Source of the DNA: Rhynchopus sp. YZ270_cl-10
Lineage: Eukaryota; Euglenozoa; Diplonemea; Diplonemida; Diplonemidae
Assembly: GCA_964035575.1 (NCBI GenBank)
Contig: OZ037932.1
Span: 248,001-312,000, forward strand
Length of the DNA: 64,000 nt
Direction: 5' to 3'
Shown: in pieces, positions 51,244-60,150 of the stretch
Position numbering within the stretch: the first letter of the stretch is position 1
Layout of the letters: every line of letters starts with the position of its first letter
The notes under the pieces: generated by a model
Told to the model about the DNA's origin: nothing
Seen by the model: only the letters and a program-made list of their open reading frames with translations
Databases searched by the model: none
Translations under genes and position numbers: made by a program

Positions 51244-52089
51244 GTACATGCACGGAGAAGAGAAGAGTCTTCAAGGTGAAGGCCAACGCCGCCAGCTCCG
51301 GCGAGATGGCGGAGCTGCTGCGTGCCGCACGCATTGATTCATGCGGGTATACGATGCTGCAATACGAACATTTTACTTTTTTGAAAATTTTTCAAAGAGA
51401 CCCGGAGAAGGAGGGAGGGAGGCACAAGCACGCGAGCAGAAGCAGCAACGGGAACAAACAAGAAGAAGAACGCCTGCAGGCACAAAGACATCAGGTCTTT
51501 GATTCACTGCACCGAGTTAAGAAGTGTGAAAAGCGTGGAAGTGAGGGCTAGAGGCGAGACATGAGAAAGGAGCAGTTGAAAACGTGCTAAGCGACACCGC
51601 TACAAACGCCACGCAACGCAGCGACATGAAGAAAAAATATGTGATGTTCAACTTGAACAAGGACTTGTCGGAAGCATATTCCTCCGCACACCGCAGTGTG
51701 CCCTTACCGGAAGGGGTCGTCAAGATGTTCAATGGTGCGTCGGCGGAGTTTCAAGTCTTCTCTCCAGGGACGGCAGTAGTCGGTGTGAAGAGCGTTGAGA
51801 ATACGATGACATCAAAGGAGGCGCAGCTGGCGTTAGCACACACACACCCCTCCAAACCATCCTGACTGAAACTCAATTGAGCTGTCCTCTCGGATGGATG
51901 AAATGGAAAAAGCGCATCGACCTCTCTCTTCCACTCAACTTCACTGCAGAGCGTCGTTTCTACGTGGAAAAATCTGGAGGACAAAAAAAAAGGCGACTTT
52001 TGGTGAAAGACGCCCACTTCAAAACTGCAACCATCCCGGCAGAACTGGAAGAAACCCCGAAATTTAAATCGACAGGGCGAGAAAAATAG
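51244..52089 (+). pseudogene. Possible protein-coding remnant, plus strand
   Basis: Three successive open stretches in different frames (51276-51551, 51584-51865, 51877-52089) have coding-like composition over 850 bases, unlike the A/T-run spacers around them. Residue runs such as MKKKYVMFNLNKDLSEAYSS and WKKRIDLSLPLNFTAERRF look protein-like, but I recognise no family. It could be a split gene whose introns I cannot define, a decayed gene, or part of a transposon. It would be the only plus-strand gene in the window. Confidence 0.35.
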
Positions 52090-52336
52090 ACACGCTTCTT
52101 CTCACCATTGACACCCCTGACAGAATGACCACCCCCTCGGTCGAGCTCTATGCAGTGAGAAGAAAGCTTCCAGAAAGTGGTTAACATTTTAAAGGATTGT
52201 TCATTGGGGAAGAGACAATAAAAAAATGAAGGATATTCTCTTTTTTTTGTTGTATTCAGCGACAAAAAAACCACTTTTATGTGTCAAAAGAGACATTAGG
52301 CGATCTGCAAAACAAAACAAAAAGAAAAACTTGAAT

Positions 52337-52355
52337 TACACACACACACACACAA
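52337..52355. repeat. Short (AC)n run
   Basis: TACACACACACACACACA followed by ATGAG. Confidence 0.8.
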
Positions 52356-52489
52356 TGAGATATATTCCGAATACGAGGGATAACCCACAACCAGATATCA
52401 AACACACACACCATATGGAAAAGGGTATGGCGGGAAGTGAGACGACGAGACAGAACAGAACGGGGGGGTTTTTTTTTGAAAATATTATC

Positions 52490-52558
52490 GTGAAAGATGA
52501 ATGTGCCGTAAGGGCACATAAGCGTTAGCGAGATGAAACCTGAGTCTCTTCGCCAGCT
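52490..52558 (+). repeat. R2 then R1 variant
   Basis: R2: GAAAGATGAATGTGC, CGTAAGG, GCACATAAGCG; the stem is intact with a new loop. Then GAGATGAAACCTGAGTCTCT, an R1 relative. Confidence 0.6.
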
Positions 52559-52619
52559 GGGGAGGAGAAAAAAAAAATGGACCGTGTCTCACAGGGAACA
52601 TCTGTACAAAAAAAGGAAA

Positions 52620-52735
52620 AGGGGTTGAAGATTGATGGTGCAAAACGCTCCTCTACGTGAGACCCTCCCGTGGGTTTTATCAAAAAAAACCCCCTCCCAC
52701 CGGAGTGTTTGCTTTTTTGCACTCGGCGGGGGGAT
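52620..52735 (+). repeat. R5 copy, diverged
   Basis: GAAGATTGATGGTGCAAAAC, GCTCC, then CCCTCCCGTGGGTTTTATC and CCGGAGTGTTTGC. Confidence 0.55.
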
Positions 52736-52769
52736 AGTGATAGAAATTGTTGAGAATCATTAATTTTTT

Positions 52770-52843
52770 TTTTTTTGATAAATTGTTGGAGTAGTGTAGT
52801 TGCCTCGGGTTGTGTTGCCACAGTTTGTGCACTCTCCACATTC
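52770..52843 (+). repeat. R4 copy
   Basis: GATAAATTGTTGGAGTAGTG, CGGGTTGTGTTGCCACAG, GTGCACTCTCCAC. Confidence 0.88.
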
Positions 52844-53025
52844 CGCAAACCTATTTTGAAAAACTATACTAATACTGAACAGTCGTATGAGCGAAGACCC
52901 CTAGTATGAGCTCCACTGATAACGGTCAGACACCGCAAAGTGGTCTGCACAGTTTGGTGGGTTGGGGGAGAAAAAAAATCTGTTTTCCACGCAAACTTTG
53001 CGCAAAAAATCACCATTTTTTTATT

Positions 53026-53046
53026 TATTTTTTTTTTTGAAAAATT
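53026..53046 (+). repeat. R4 left fragment
   Basis: T-rich run then TGAAAAATT. Its continuation GTTGTAATAATGTAGTTGCC lies at 55775, beyond the inserted element. Confidence 0.7.
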
Positions 53047-53082
53047 CACGGTGGCCCATTCCTACCCTTAGGGTAGGGTCCG

Positions 53083-53190
53083 CGGGGGGTACCCCATGGG
53101 GTACCCCCCAGACTACCCCATGGGGTACCCCCCAAATCTGAGGGGTACCCCCCAGACTACCCCCGGGGGTACCCCATGGGGTACCCCCGG
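53083..53190. repeat. Left GGGGTACCCC palindrome array
   Basis: GGGTACCCCATGGGGTACCC units alternating with CCAGACTACCCC. Confidence 0.9.
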
Positions 53191-53288
53191 TACAGGTACA
53201 CAGGTACACAGGTACACAGGTACACAGGTACACAGGTACACAGGTACACAGGTACACAGGTACACAGGTACACAGGTACACAGGTACA
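53189..53288. repeat. (TACACAGG)n octamer array, about 12 copies
   Basis: GGTACACA units in perfect tandem, one G longer than the heptamer at 40854. Confidence 0.96.
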
Positions 53289-54968
53289 GCCAGAGTGCCA
53301 GAGTCAAGGGTCCGCGCGGGGTCCGCCCCCCAATGACATAACGAAGTATCGCTTGAAAATACCGTTCAATATATGTTGCTTGGTGTGCATGAAGAAGGAC
53401 ACACAAGGTATATCAAACGATAAATCAATCAGATAAACGTTACATCATCGGAAAATTGTTGGCACCGCCCCCCTGTCTTCGTATTTATTACCCCGTCGAC
53501 AGGCCAAACAGCGTTGGGCTCAGAAGAAGCAGTGCAAGACAGTCACTGGGGATCAACATGAGAACCAACTCCCAACAACACAGGCTACCGAAGTAGCAGG
53601 TGGGGTGTTGCGGGTGTTTGGGGTGAGAAAATCGATTTTGGTAAGTTGCAGCAGAACATTCTTAAGTTCGCACTAGTCGAGAGAGGCTTACCCGCTGCAG
53701 TGAAGCAGTGCACCCATTTAAGGGTGGAGAAGCGTGACACGCACATACAAGTATGTACGTTACTTCAACAAAGGCTGAATTCTGGTAATTCTAAGGGATG
53801 TGAATTCAGCCACCACGCAGGTAGTGTTTTAAGGTTCCTCGCTTTGTGCTACACAGCGGACTCATGACACAAAGGAGTTGCCCCCGCTCTCTTTCGCGCA
53901 AACTTAAGAAAATTCTGGAGTCACTACAACCTGGCGTGCGGGTACAGATGCATTGCTTTGTTCTTTCCTCAAAGTCATATCTGATCTCTCGGGTCTGTAC
54001 TAAAGTCAGTGTTTAGATAAGCATCCACTTGACTCGTTCTAACAACCGTTGAAATCTAGAACAAAACAATACACTGCCCCTTCTCACACCAAGCCGCCAT
54101 GCTTCAAGAGCATGCCCTGGGCAAAAATTACTGTGACAAAAATTGGTTTTCTGGGGGAACGCGATATTTTCTTGTGCCTACTGTAGTCCTCCGCAAGAGC
54201 AGAGGACAGACTTTCCGGATCCCGAAGTCGAATTTTTTGCACTAGCTATGCTCCCTGGGTTAAATGGCTATAGCAGTGACTGACTAAGAGTTTCATAATA
54301 ATTGGGGCGGTCTATGGGGTGGGTTAATGGAAAAATTGGTTTAAAAACCCAACTTTTGCGGTCCCCACCCGGTTTGCAATAATTGCACCAGCTCTTCCAT
54401 CGGCACTGTTTCGCTGTCACGATGAAGGGTCGTCGGTTCGGGTACCTGTTGAGAGAAATTGAGTGCAAAAGTAGAGACTGCAACAAAAAAAATCAAACAA
54501 ACAAACAAGAAGCCGCTCCGTACCTCTTCCATGCAAAAAAGAAAGTAAAAGACTGCCCTTCCTCAGTCCGGAAGTAGCACCTCATCCGGTTCCCTGACGT
54601 AAAAGAGTTGTAGAGGTTACGAGATGCCATGATAAAAAAGTAAAAGTGACAATTTTGACAATAAAAATATGCTTCGATTTACATCCGAGCGGGACAAAGG
54701 CGAAAAGGGGGAGCGGGGGGGTGTAAAAACCGGGGCTTAAAAACATACCTTGCAGCACTCGCTCGGCCTACTCTCCAGGTACGAGAACATCACTGCACGA
54801 ACAATCCCACTGATACTGATACCTGCATTCTATTTGTTGCCACATGGTAAAAATGACCAAAACTTCGACCAATTTTTTTTTTCTTCACAATTTGCTCATT
54901 GAGGCTTTGTATTTTTTGGGCCATTTATGACCCACCACGCCCGATTTTGGGCGAGAAGAAAAAAAAAT

Positions 54969-55083
54969 TTGGGTCAAAAATCGACGCGTCTTTGGTAAAA
55001 TCACGACTTTTCGGGCGCGAAACCACGTTTTAGACCCCCACAGATGCTCAAAAGTGCCAAATTTTGCTTTTAATGGCCTCAAA
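54969..55083 (+). repeat. Internal direct repeat, copy 1
   Basis: GGTCAAAAATCGAC, GTCTTTGGTAAAA, AACCACGTTTTAGACCCCCA, CAGATGCTCAAAAGTGCCAA, TTTTGCTTTTAATGGCCTCA. About 90 percent like copy 2. Confidence 0.9.
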
Positions 55084-55358
55084 GGATCACGGGAGCACCC
55101 CTCGTAATTACGAGGGCTCCCCACGCCGTGACGTCGTCATTGCGCGCGTAATTTCCCACGTATGCGGGCGTGGTTGGTCATAAAATGGCCCAAAAACCCC
55201 AAACAAAACCTCAGATTGACCAAATCGAGGAAAAATTGTCAAGTCGAAATTTCAGCCAAAATACGGTCATTTTGGTTATACCCCGCGGTGTATGCAGTAG
55301 CTAGAACACGTACACAGCTAAGTTCCTAAGCGATTTCCTTCACATTTTTCATGAAAAA

Positions 55359-55477
55359 TTGGTCAAAAATCGACTTGTCTTTGGTAAAAAAACCACGAAA
55401 AATCGGCTGCGCAAAACCACGTTTTAGACCCCCACAGATGCTCAAAAGTGCCAATTTTTGCTTTTAATGGCCTCAAA
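55359..55477 (+). repeat. Internal direct repeat, copy 2
   Basis: Same blocks as 54969-55083, 390 bases further on. A tandem duplication of about 390 bp followed by divergence of the spacer is the simplest origin. Confidence 0.9.
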
Positions 55478-55556
55478 TCGTCGAAATTAGGCCTATATAG
55501 GGCAAAAAAAAATTTTTGAGAGTCCCTTTCCCTGGGAGGCAATAGCCACCGGGTGT

Positions 55557-55760
55557 GCAGGGGGTACCCCGGGGGGTACCCCCCGGGGTACCCCAAACCC
55601 CCCAAAGGGTACCCCGCGCGGACCCTACCCAACCCTGTGGGGTACCCCCTGGGGTAGCCCACGCGAGGGGGTACCCCCCGCGGACCCTACCCTGTGTGGT
55701 ACCCTACCCTGCGGGGTACCCCTTTTGGGGGTACCCCCGGGGGTACCCCCAAAAGGGTCC
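55557..55760. repeat. Right GGGGTACCCC palindrome array
   Basis: GGGGTACCCC and CCCCGGGGGG units with GCGCGGACCCTACCC and CCGCGGACCCTACCC. AGGGTCCGCG at 53075-53085 is the inverse counterpart at the left end. Confidence 0.9.
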
Positions 55761-55774
55761 GCTGGGCCACCGTG

Positions 55775-55820
55775 GTTGTAATAATGTAGTTGCCACATTG
55801 TGCAAGCTCCACTGTCAATT
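55775..55820 (+). repeat. R4 right fragment
   Basis: GTTGTAATAATGTAGTTGCC, ACATTGTGCAAGCTCCACTG, resembling the copy at 1931. Confidence 0.75.
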
Positions 55821-55889
55821 GTGGGAAAGCGAAAAGGTTGAGGGTAAAAAGAGGGGTAAAAAAAAACAAAGTACGTGCCTTTACTTTCA

Positions 55890-55995
55890 TTGTATAGACT
55901 GTCTCCTAAGCGTTTTGGTGACACTAGGGTCTGTACTGAGTCAGTGTTTCTTTTGGCCGAAGCCCTTATTTTATGTGTGACGGAAGGTATAAGAC
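55890..55995 (+). repeat. R6 copy, diverged
   Basis: GACACTAGGGTCTGTACTGA, TTGGCCGAAGCCC, GACGGAAGGTATAAGACGGC. Confidence 0.6.
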
Positions 55996-56154
55996 GGCTT
56001 AATAGTAGCGTTAATTGGAGAAAAATGCCTTCCAATAGCTGATACGGTGAGGGGGGAAAACAAAAAAAAGATAAATTTATTTGTGGGTTGAAAGCAAGTC
56101 GAAGATGGGGAAGTCAGAGCATGATACAGTGCATATCTTCTTTTAAAAAAGGTT

Positions 56155-56315
56155 GACTTGAAATACAAAGCCCTCTCCTGAACAGTGTACCTTGGTATAA
56201 TGTAATGACCGGGTGTAGTGGACACCCAACCATGCATTTCGTGGTTTACATCTGATATGTGCAAAAAAAAAGTTTATAAGATGAAATCTAAGCCTCTCGT
56301 GCTCAGTCACCTTGA
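56155..56315 (+). repeat. R3 followed by R1
   Basis: R3 at 56155-56198 (CTTGAAATACAAAGCCCTCT, CCTGAACAGTGTACCTTGG). R1 at 56271-56314 (GTTTATAAGATGAAATCTAA, GC, CTCTCGT, GCTCAGTCACCTT). Confidence 0.85.
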
Positions 56316-56561
56316 CAATAAAAAAAGAGAAATTTTTTGACTTCAGGTTATGACGGTAAGAAAGGAATGTCATTGTGGGGTGTATTTTTCTTTCTTTTTC
56401 TTTTTCGTTCGTCGCTCCGCTAGCCATCGTATTTTGAAGGATATGGGTTTTAGTTTCCGATATGTGGAAAAAAGAAGGGAAAAAAGGGGGGGGGGGGGTA
56501 AACAACGCTAGCGGGCACCTTTCAGTCGTTTCCGTTTCCCTTTTGCCAAGAATTTAATATG

Positions 56562-56637
56562 AATCGATAAATCATTGGATTAGTATAATTGCCTCGGGTT
56601 TTGTGTTGCCACAGTTTTGTGCAATCTCGACTTTCCA
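56562..56637 (+). repeat. R4 copy
   Basis: GATAAATCATTGGATTAGTA, TAATTGCCTCGGGTTTTGTG, TTGCCACAG, GTGCAATCTCGAC. Confidence 0.8.
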
Positions 56638-56804
56638 TAAACTTCGTTAAAATTTTTGTTTTTAAATAGACGTTACATTTGCCCACCACATTCGGAACCA
56701 AACCTGTAAGGGGGGTGACTTGTGAATAGTGGCACAGTCGTTCTTATGCTCCTTTTTCTAATGACAATGAAACAAAAGAAACAAAAATAGGGGGCTTGGA
56801 AAAA

Positions 56805-56840
56805 AGATGGAAGATGCACACAGTGCACAGCATCAGTCAA
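56805..56840 (+). repeat. R2 copy, short loop
   Basis: GGAAGATGCACACAGTGCAC, AGCATC. Confidence 0.5.
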
Positions 56841-57235
56841 TTATTCGTTCTTCATAGAAAAAATATACACAGACGTGGGTTCGATGATAAGATAAGAAAA
56901 TAACAAATTGGGCGGGAAAAGAGTGAAGAGAGAAGAATAAAAGTACAGAACAGCTCTCAATCGAGAGTCGCTGCACCAGAGCTTAGGGGTTTGGTGGTAG
57001 GGGGGCGTTGTTGACACCTCAGTTTGGGGGACCCATGGTATTCTTTCAAAAAAGAGAGAGGGAGAAGAGAGGTCAAAGTTGAAAAACAAAAGGGTACACA
57101 TTCGCTCTGGAATCTATTTTGAGGGGGTGGACAAAAATGCAAAAAAAAAGTATCATTGTCCTTTCCCAAAAAAGTTGCTATTATCACGATGCAAAAGAAA
57201 CGCGAAGCAAACAAAAACAAGAAAAACAAAAAATC

Positions 57236-57276
57236 TTGAAAGATGAATGCGTCTCGTACACACAAACACATCTTTT
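57236..57276 (+). repeat. R2 copy
   Basis: TTGAAAGATGAATGCGTCTC, GTACACACAAACACATC. Confidence 0.7.
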
Positions 57277-57433
57277 TACCACTGTCGTTATCGCGCTTGG
57301 AACACGCTGGGTTTTGAAGATGGGCTGACTCTTCCTCACATAGACGGTTGTTCGGGGGTTGATGCCAATAAGTTGAACGTGCAAACCCCTGGGACACCGG
57401 CTGGCACAGATACTGGTCGCTGGGTTAAAGAAA

Positions 57434-57566
57434 AGTATACAAGATGAACCTAAGCCTCTCGTGCTTAGACACCTCGAATCCAAATAAAAGTGAAGTTGAT
57501 AGTGCAAACGCCTGTGGGACGCAGGCACTGACACTCCGCGGGTTATCGAACCCTGGAGTGTTGCGC
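57434..57566 (+). repeat. R1 followed by R5
   Basis: R1: GTATACAAGATGAACCTAAG, C, CTCTCGT, GCTTAGACACC. R5 from 57490: GAAGTTGATAGTGCAAACGC, CTGTGGGACG, CAGGCACTGACACTCCGCG, GGTTATCGAACCCTGGAGTG; the cleanest R5 copy. Confidence 0.88.
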
Positions 57567-57969
57567 ATGGGAGTTCAGGGAAGCTGTAAGCAGGTATACA
57601 GTCATTACCCCAAAAATAAAAAGGAGTTTTTTTGTAAGATGAGCAATATTACACACTACACAATCTAAAGCAAAACCTGATGCTTGTCTGGTATGTCGGA
57701 AGTGCGTTTTTGTCTTTTTGTTTTTTACCCCCTTTTTCACTGTTACCTACCGGGGTAGTCGTTTTTTGGGGGAGAACAATTTTTTTTCTCAAAAAGAATA
57801 TGGTGCCACCAACATCAGAATATATAAACCCCTGCGCTCGTGCTGGCGTTTTCTTGATGGTGATGATACTGCAGAACACAATACCGCCAAAGCATTTAGA
57901 TATTAGTTCAAATAAGCACATTACTGTGGTGTGATCGGAACCTGAATTCCTCGTACTTTTCCCCGTCTG
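57567..57969. other. Spacer, nothing recognised
   Basis: T and A runs. No gene or named repeat up to the target duplication at 57965. Confidence 0.4.
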
Positions 57970-58877
57970 TGGGGTGATCTGGGGACTTTTTTTTCCAGAT
58001 TATTCACCAGCCATTCACAAAAATTCACAACGAGGCGAAAACACACGTGATACACCATGTGTGGGATCTTTTGTGAATGAATGTGAATTTTTGTGAATTT
58101 TTGTGAATTTTTGTGAATCGCTAGTGCAGGTTTTGTGATTTTTTGTGAATTTTTGTGAATTTATGTGAAGGTTTTGTGCAGGTGTTGTGAATTTATGTGA
58201 ACTTTTGTGAATTTATGTGAATCGCTAGTGCAGGTTTTGTGATTTTTTTGGGTTTGCAGTACTGTACTGTACTGTACTGTACTGTACTGTACTGTACTGT
58301 ACTGTACTGTACTGTACTGTACTGTACTGTACTGTACTGTACTGTACTGTACTGTACTGTACTGTACTGTACTGTACTGTACTGTACTGTACTGTACTGT
58401 ACTGTACTGTACTGTACTGTACTGTACTGTACTGTACTGTACTGTACTGTACTGTACTGTACTGTACTGTACTGTACTGTACTGTACTCCCAATCCCCCG
58501 TGTATACTGTGTATACTGTGTATACTGTGAAATTGACCAAAAACGAGAACTTGTCCATTTCGGCAAATTGACCACCACTGGCCGGGCGGATTCCGGAAAT
58601 GCAAATGCCGTCGTTTAAACTGGTAGAAACACGGGTAATCGGTTATGCACCACACCAAAAACCAATAAAAACCACAAAAAATCACAAAAATTCACGAAAA
58701 TTCACAACGAGGCGGAAAAACACGTGATACGCGGGTGTGTAGGTTTTTGTGAATATTTGTGAATATTTGTGAATATTTGTGAATATTTGTGAATATTTGT
58801 GAATATTTGTGAATTTTTGTGAATTTTTGTGAATGGCTAGTGAATAATCTTGAAAAAAAAGACCCCAGATCACCCCA
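57970..58877. mobile_element. TG..CA inverted-repeat element with TACAG array, 908 bp
   Basis: The left end TGGGGTGATCTGGGGAC and inverse right end TGGGGTGATCTGGGGTC continue as matching arms (T8, AGATTATTCAC, AGCCATTCACAAAAATTCAC) for about 60 bp. Exact 5-bp flank GTCTG at 57965-57969 and 58878-58882. Subterminal GTGAATTTTT and GTGAATATTT decamers parallel the TTCACAACTC decamers of 39263-43488. AACGAGGCG and CACGTGATAC occur in both halves. No coding frame apart from the microsatellite artefact. Confidence 0.9.
58257..58488. repeat. (TACTG)n array, about 46 copies
   Basis: The reverse complement of the TACAG-type pentamer (GTACA phase), in opposite orientation to 42065-42665. Three CTGTGTATA units follow at about 58500. 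Confidence 0.98.
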
Positions 58878-58882
58878 GTCTG

Positions 58883-59386
58883 GTTCTGACTACACTTTTT
58901 TGACAAATGGCCAAACCAAGGTAGGTCTTGCACACAACGTTCCCTCAGGTAAAAGGGAACCGTATTCGTACAAATTTTCGTAAAACATGGTCAAACTTCT
59001 AGAAAAATTCTGAAAAGGGTCGAACATTAGTACGGTCGATAATTTTTGTACGAATACGATATTTAATAATAGACGCGGATCGTCCTTTTACCATTTTTTG
59101 TTCGTTTGCATTGACACATTCCGTATCTTGAGGTGTGTTTCTGTACAAACAAAAATGAAATGGCGGAGGATGATACAGTTACAAAAAAGCAGTTCACATC
59201 TTTGCTGTACAAACAAATCAACCCACCAAGAGGCGGGTTTCGTTTTCCTTCTATTCTAAATTTAAAATAGAAAGTGCATAGCGCATAAAAGCACTCTTGC
59301 TTGTTTGCTTGTTTGATTATTATTTTTGCAGCACAATTAAAACAAAAATGCAACATTCGTCTAAAAAACTCGATCTTTGCTCACAT
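58883..59386. other. Spacer, no gene recognised
   Basis: Contains TAGACGCGGATCGTCC near 59071, similar to the R6 tail. Otherwise nothing assignable. Confidence 0.4.
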
Positions 59387-59498
59387 CATGGATACTCCCA
59401 TATCTGGCCAGATCTGGAAACCAGATTTCACATCTGGAAAAAACGAGCCAGATCTGGGATATTGGCCCCCCCATATCTGGCCAGATCTGGCAGTATCC
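59387..59498. mobile_element. 112-bp inverted-repeat element with 10-bp target duplication
   Basis: GGATACTCCCATATCTGGCC at the left is mirrored by GGCCAGATCTGGCAGTATCC at the right. TTGCTCACAT flanks both sides exactly (59377-59386 and 59499-59508). The interior is repeated CCAGATCTGG. The duplication length of 9-10 bp is Mutator-like, but the TIRs are not diagnostic. Confidence 0.75.
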
Positions 59499-59509
59499 TT
59501 GCTCACATA

Positions 59510-60110
59510 CCACCTCCTCACACAGTACCAGCTTTGCACAACGAATAATTTCCCACATTTTTTTTTTGTTTAATTTTAGACTACTATCACGAGATAGCAG
59601 CCAGGAGTTTTTTCTTCTTTAACACACCATGTGTGACAATGCAGAAGGATCACAGTACGAGCAAAACTGTTAATGATCTGATTCTACGTCACAACAGAGG
59701 AGTGAAAATTAAAAGCTCGCGCGAAAGGGAAAGGGTGTATAAGAGAAGATGGGGGAAGGGGGAGGGGAGGGGAAAGAGAAGAATTCAAAAGGGCAGAAAG
59801 ACAAAGGTGAATATTGATGCATGCCCACCTCCTGACTGACACAAAAAAAAAAGAAACGATGTCAGGATGCAAGCATAAAGAAAGAATAAATAAAACATTG
59901 AATGAATGTGAGATGGGTTTTCAGAAAACTCGGAATGAAAAATGATTTGAAAAGGATCCGAAAAAAAAAAAAGGTGTGTGGGGAAGACAATTTCCATTTT
60001 CTTCTTTTTTTCAGATTCTTAAAAAAAGAGGGTTCCTTGAGCTACCCTCTCCCCACTCTACGTTTCCGGGATGCTGCGTTAAAAACAAAACAAAAATAAT
60101 ACAAAAAGAG
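59510..60110. other. Spacer, no gene recognised
   Basis: Purine-rich runs. One 68-residue plus frame of low-complexity Lys/Arg is not a gene in my view. Confidence 0.4.
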
Positions 60111-60150
60111 AATATAACGATGACCCTCAGCCTCTACACTTAGTCACCTG
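60111..60150 (+). repeat. R1 copy
   Basis: AATATAACGATGACCCTCAG, CCTCTACA, CTTAGTCACCT. Confidence 0.7.

Larger units (their letters stand above)
53047..55774. mobile_element. 2.7-kb insertion with CACGGTGGCCCA inverted ends
   Basis: The left end CACGGTGGCCCA is mirrored by TGGGCCACCGTG at the right. Joining the flanks restores an R4 repeat with no base gained or lost, so no target duplication is visible. Both subterminal zones are arrays of GGGGTACCCC palindromes; an 8-mer TACACAGG array sits at the left. Inside are a 115-bp direct duplication, a 73-residue plus frame at 53646 that I do not recognise, and otherwise unique sequence without a transposase. The 12-bp ends are short, and two independent insertions are not excluded. 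Confidence 0.65.

Noticed and set aside
53060-53080. Telomere repeat (CCCTTAGGGTAGGG)
   Set aside because: Only a single TTAGGG-like unit inside a palindromic GC-rich array.
53646-53867. 73-residue plus-strand frame as a gene
   Set aside because: No recognisable features and it lies inside a repeat-bounded insertion.
58161-58685. Open frames of about 120-175 residues through the TACTG array
   Set aside because: Same artefact in the shorter element.
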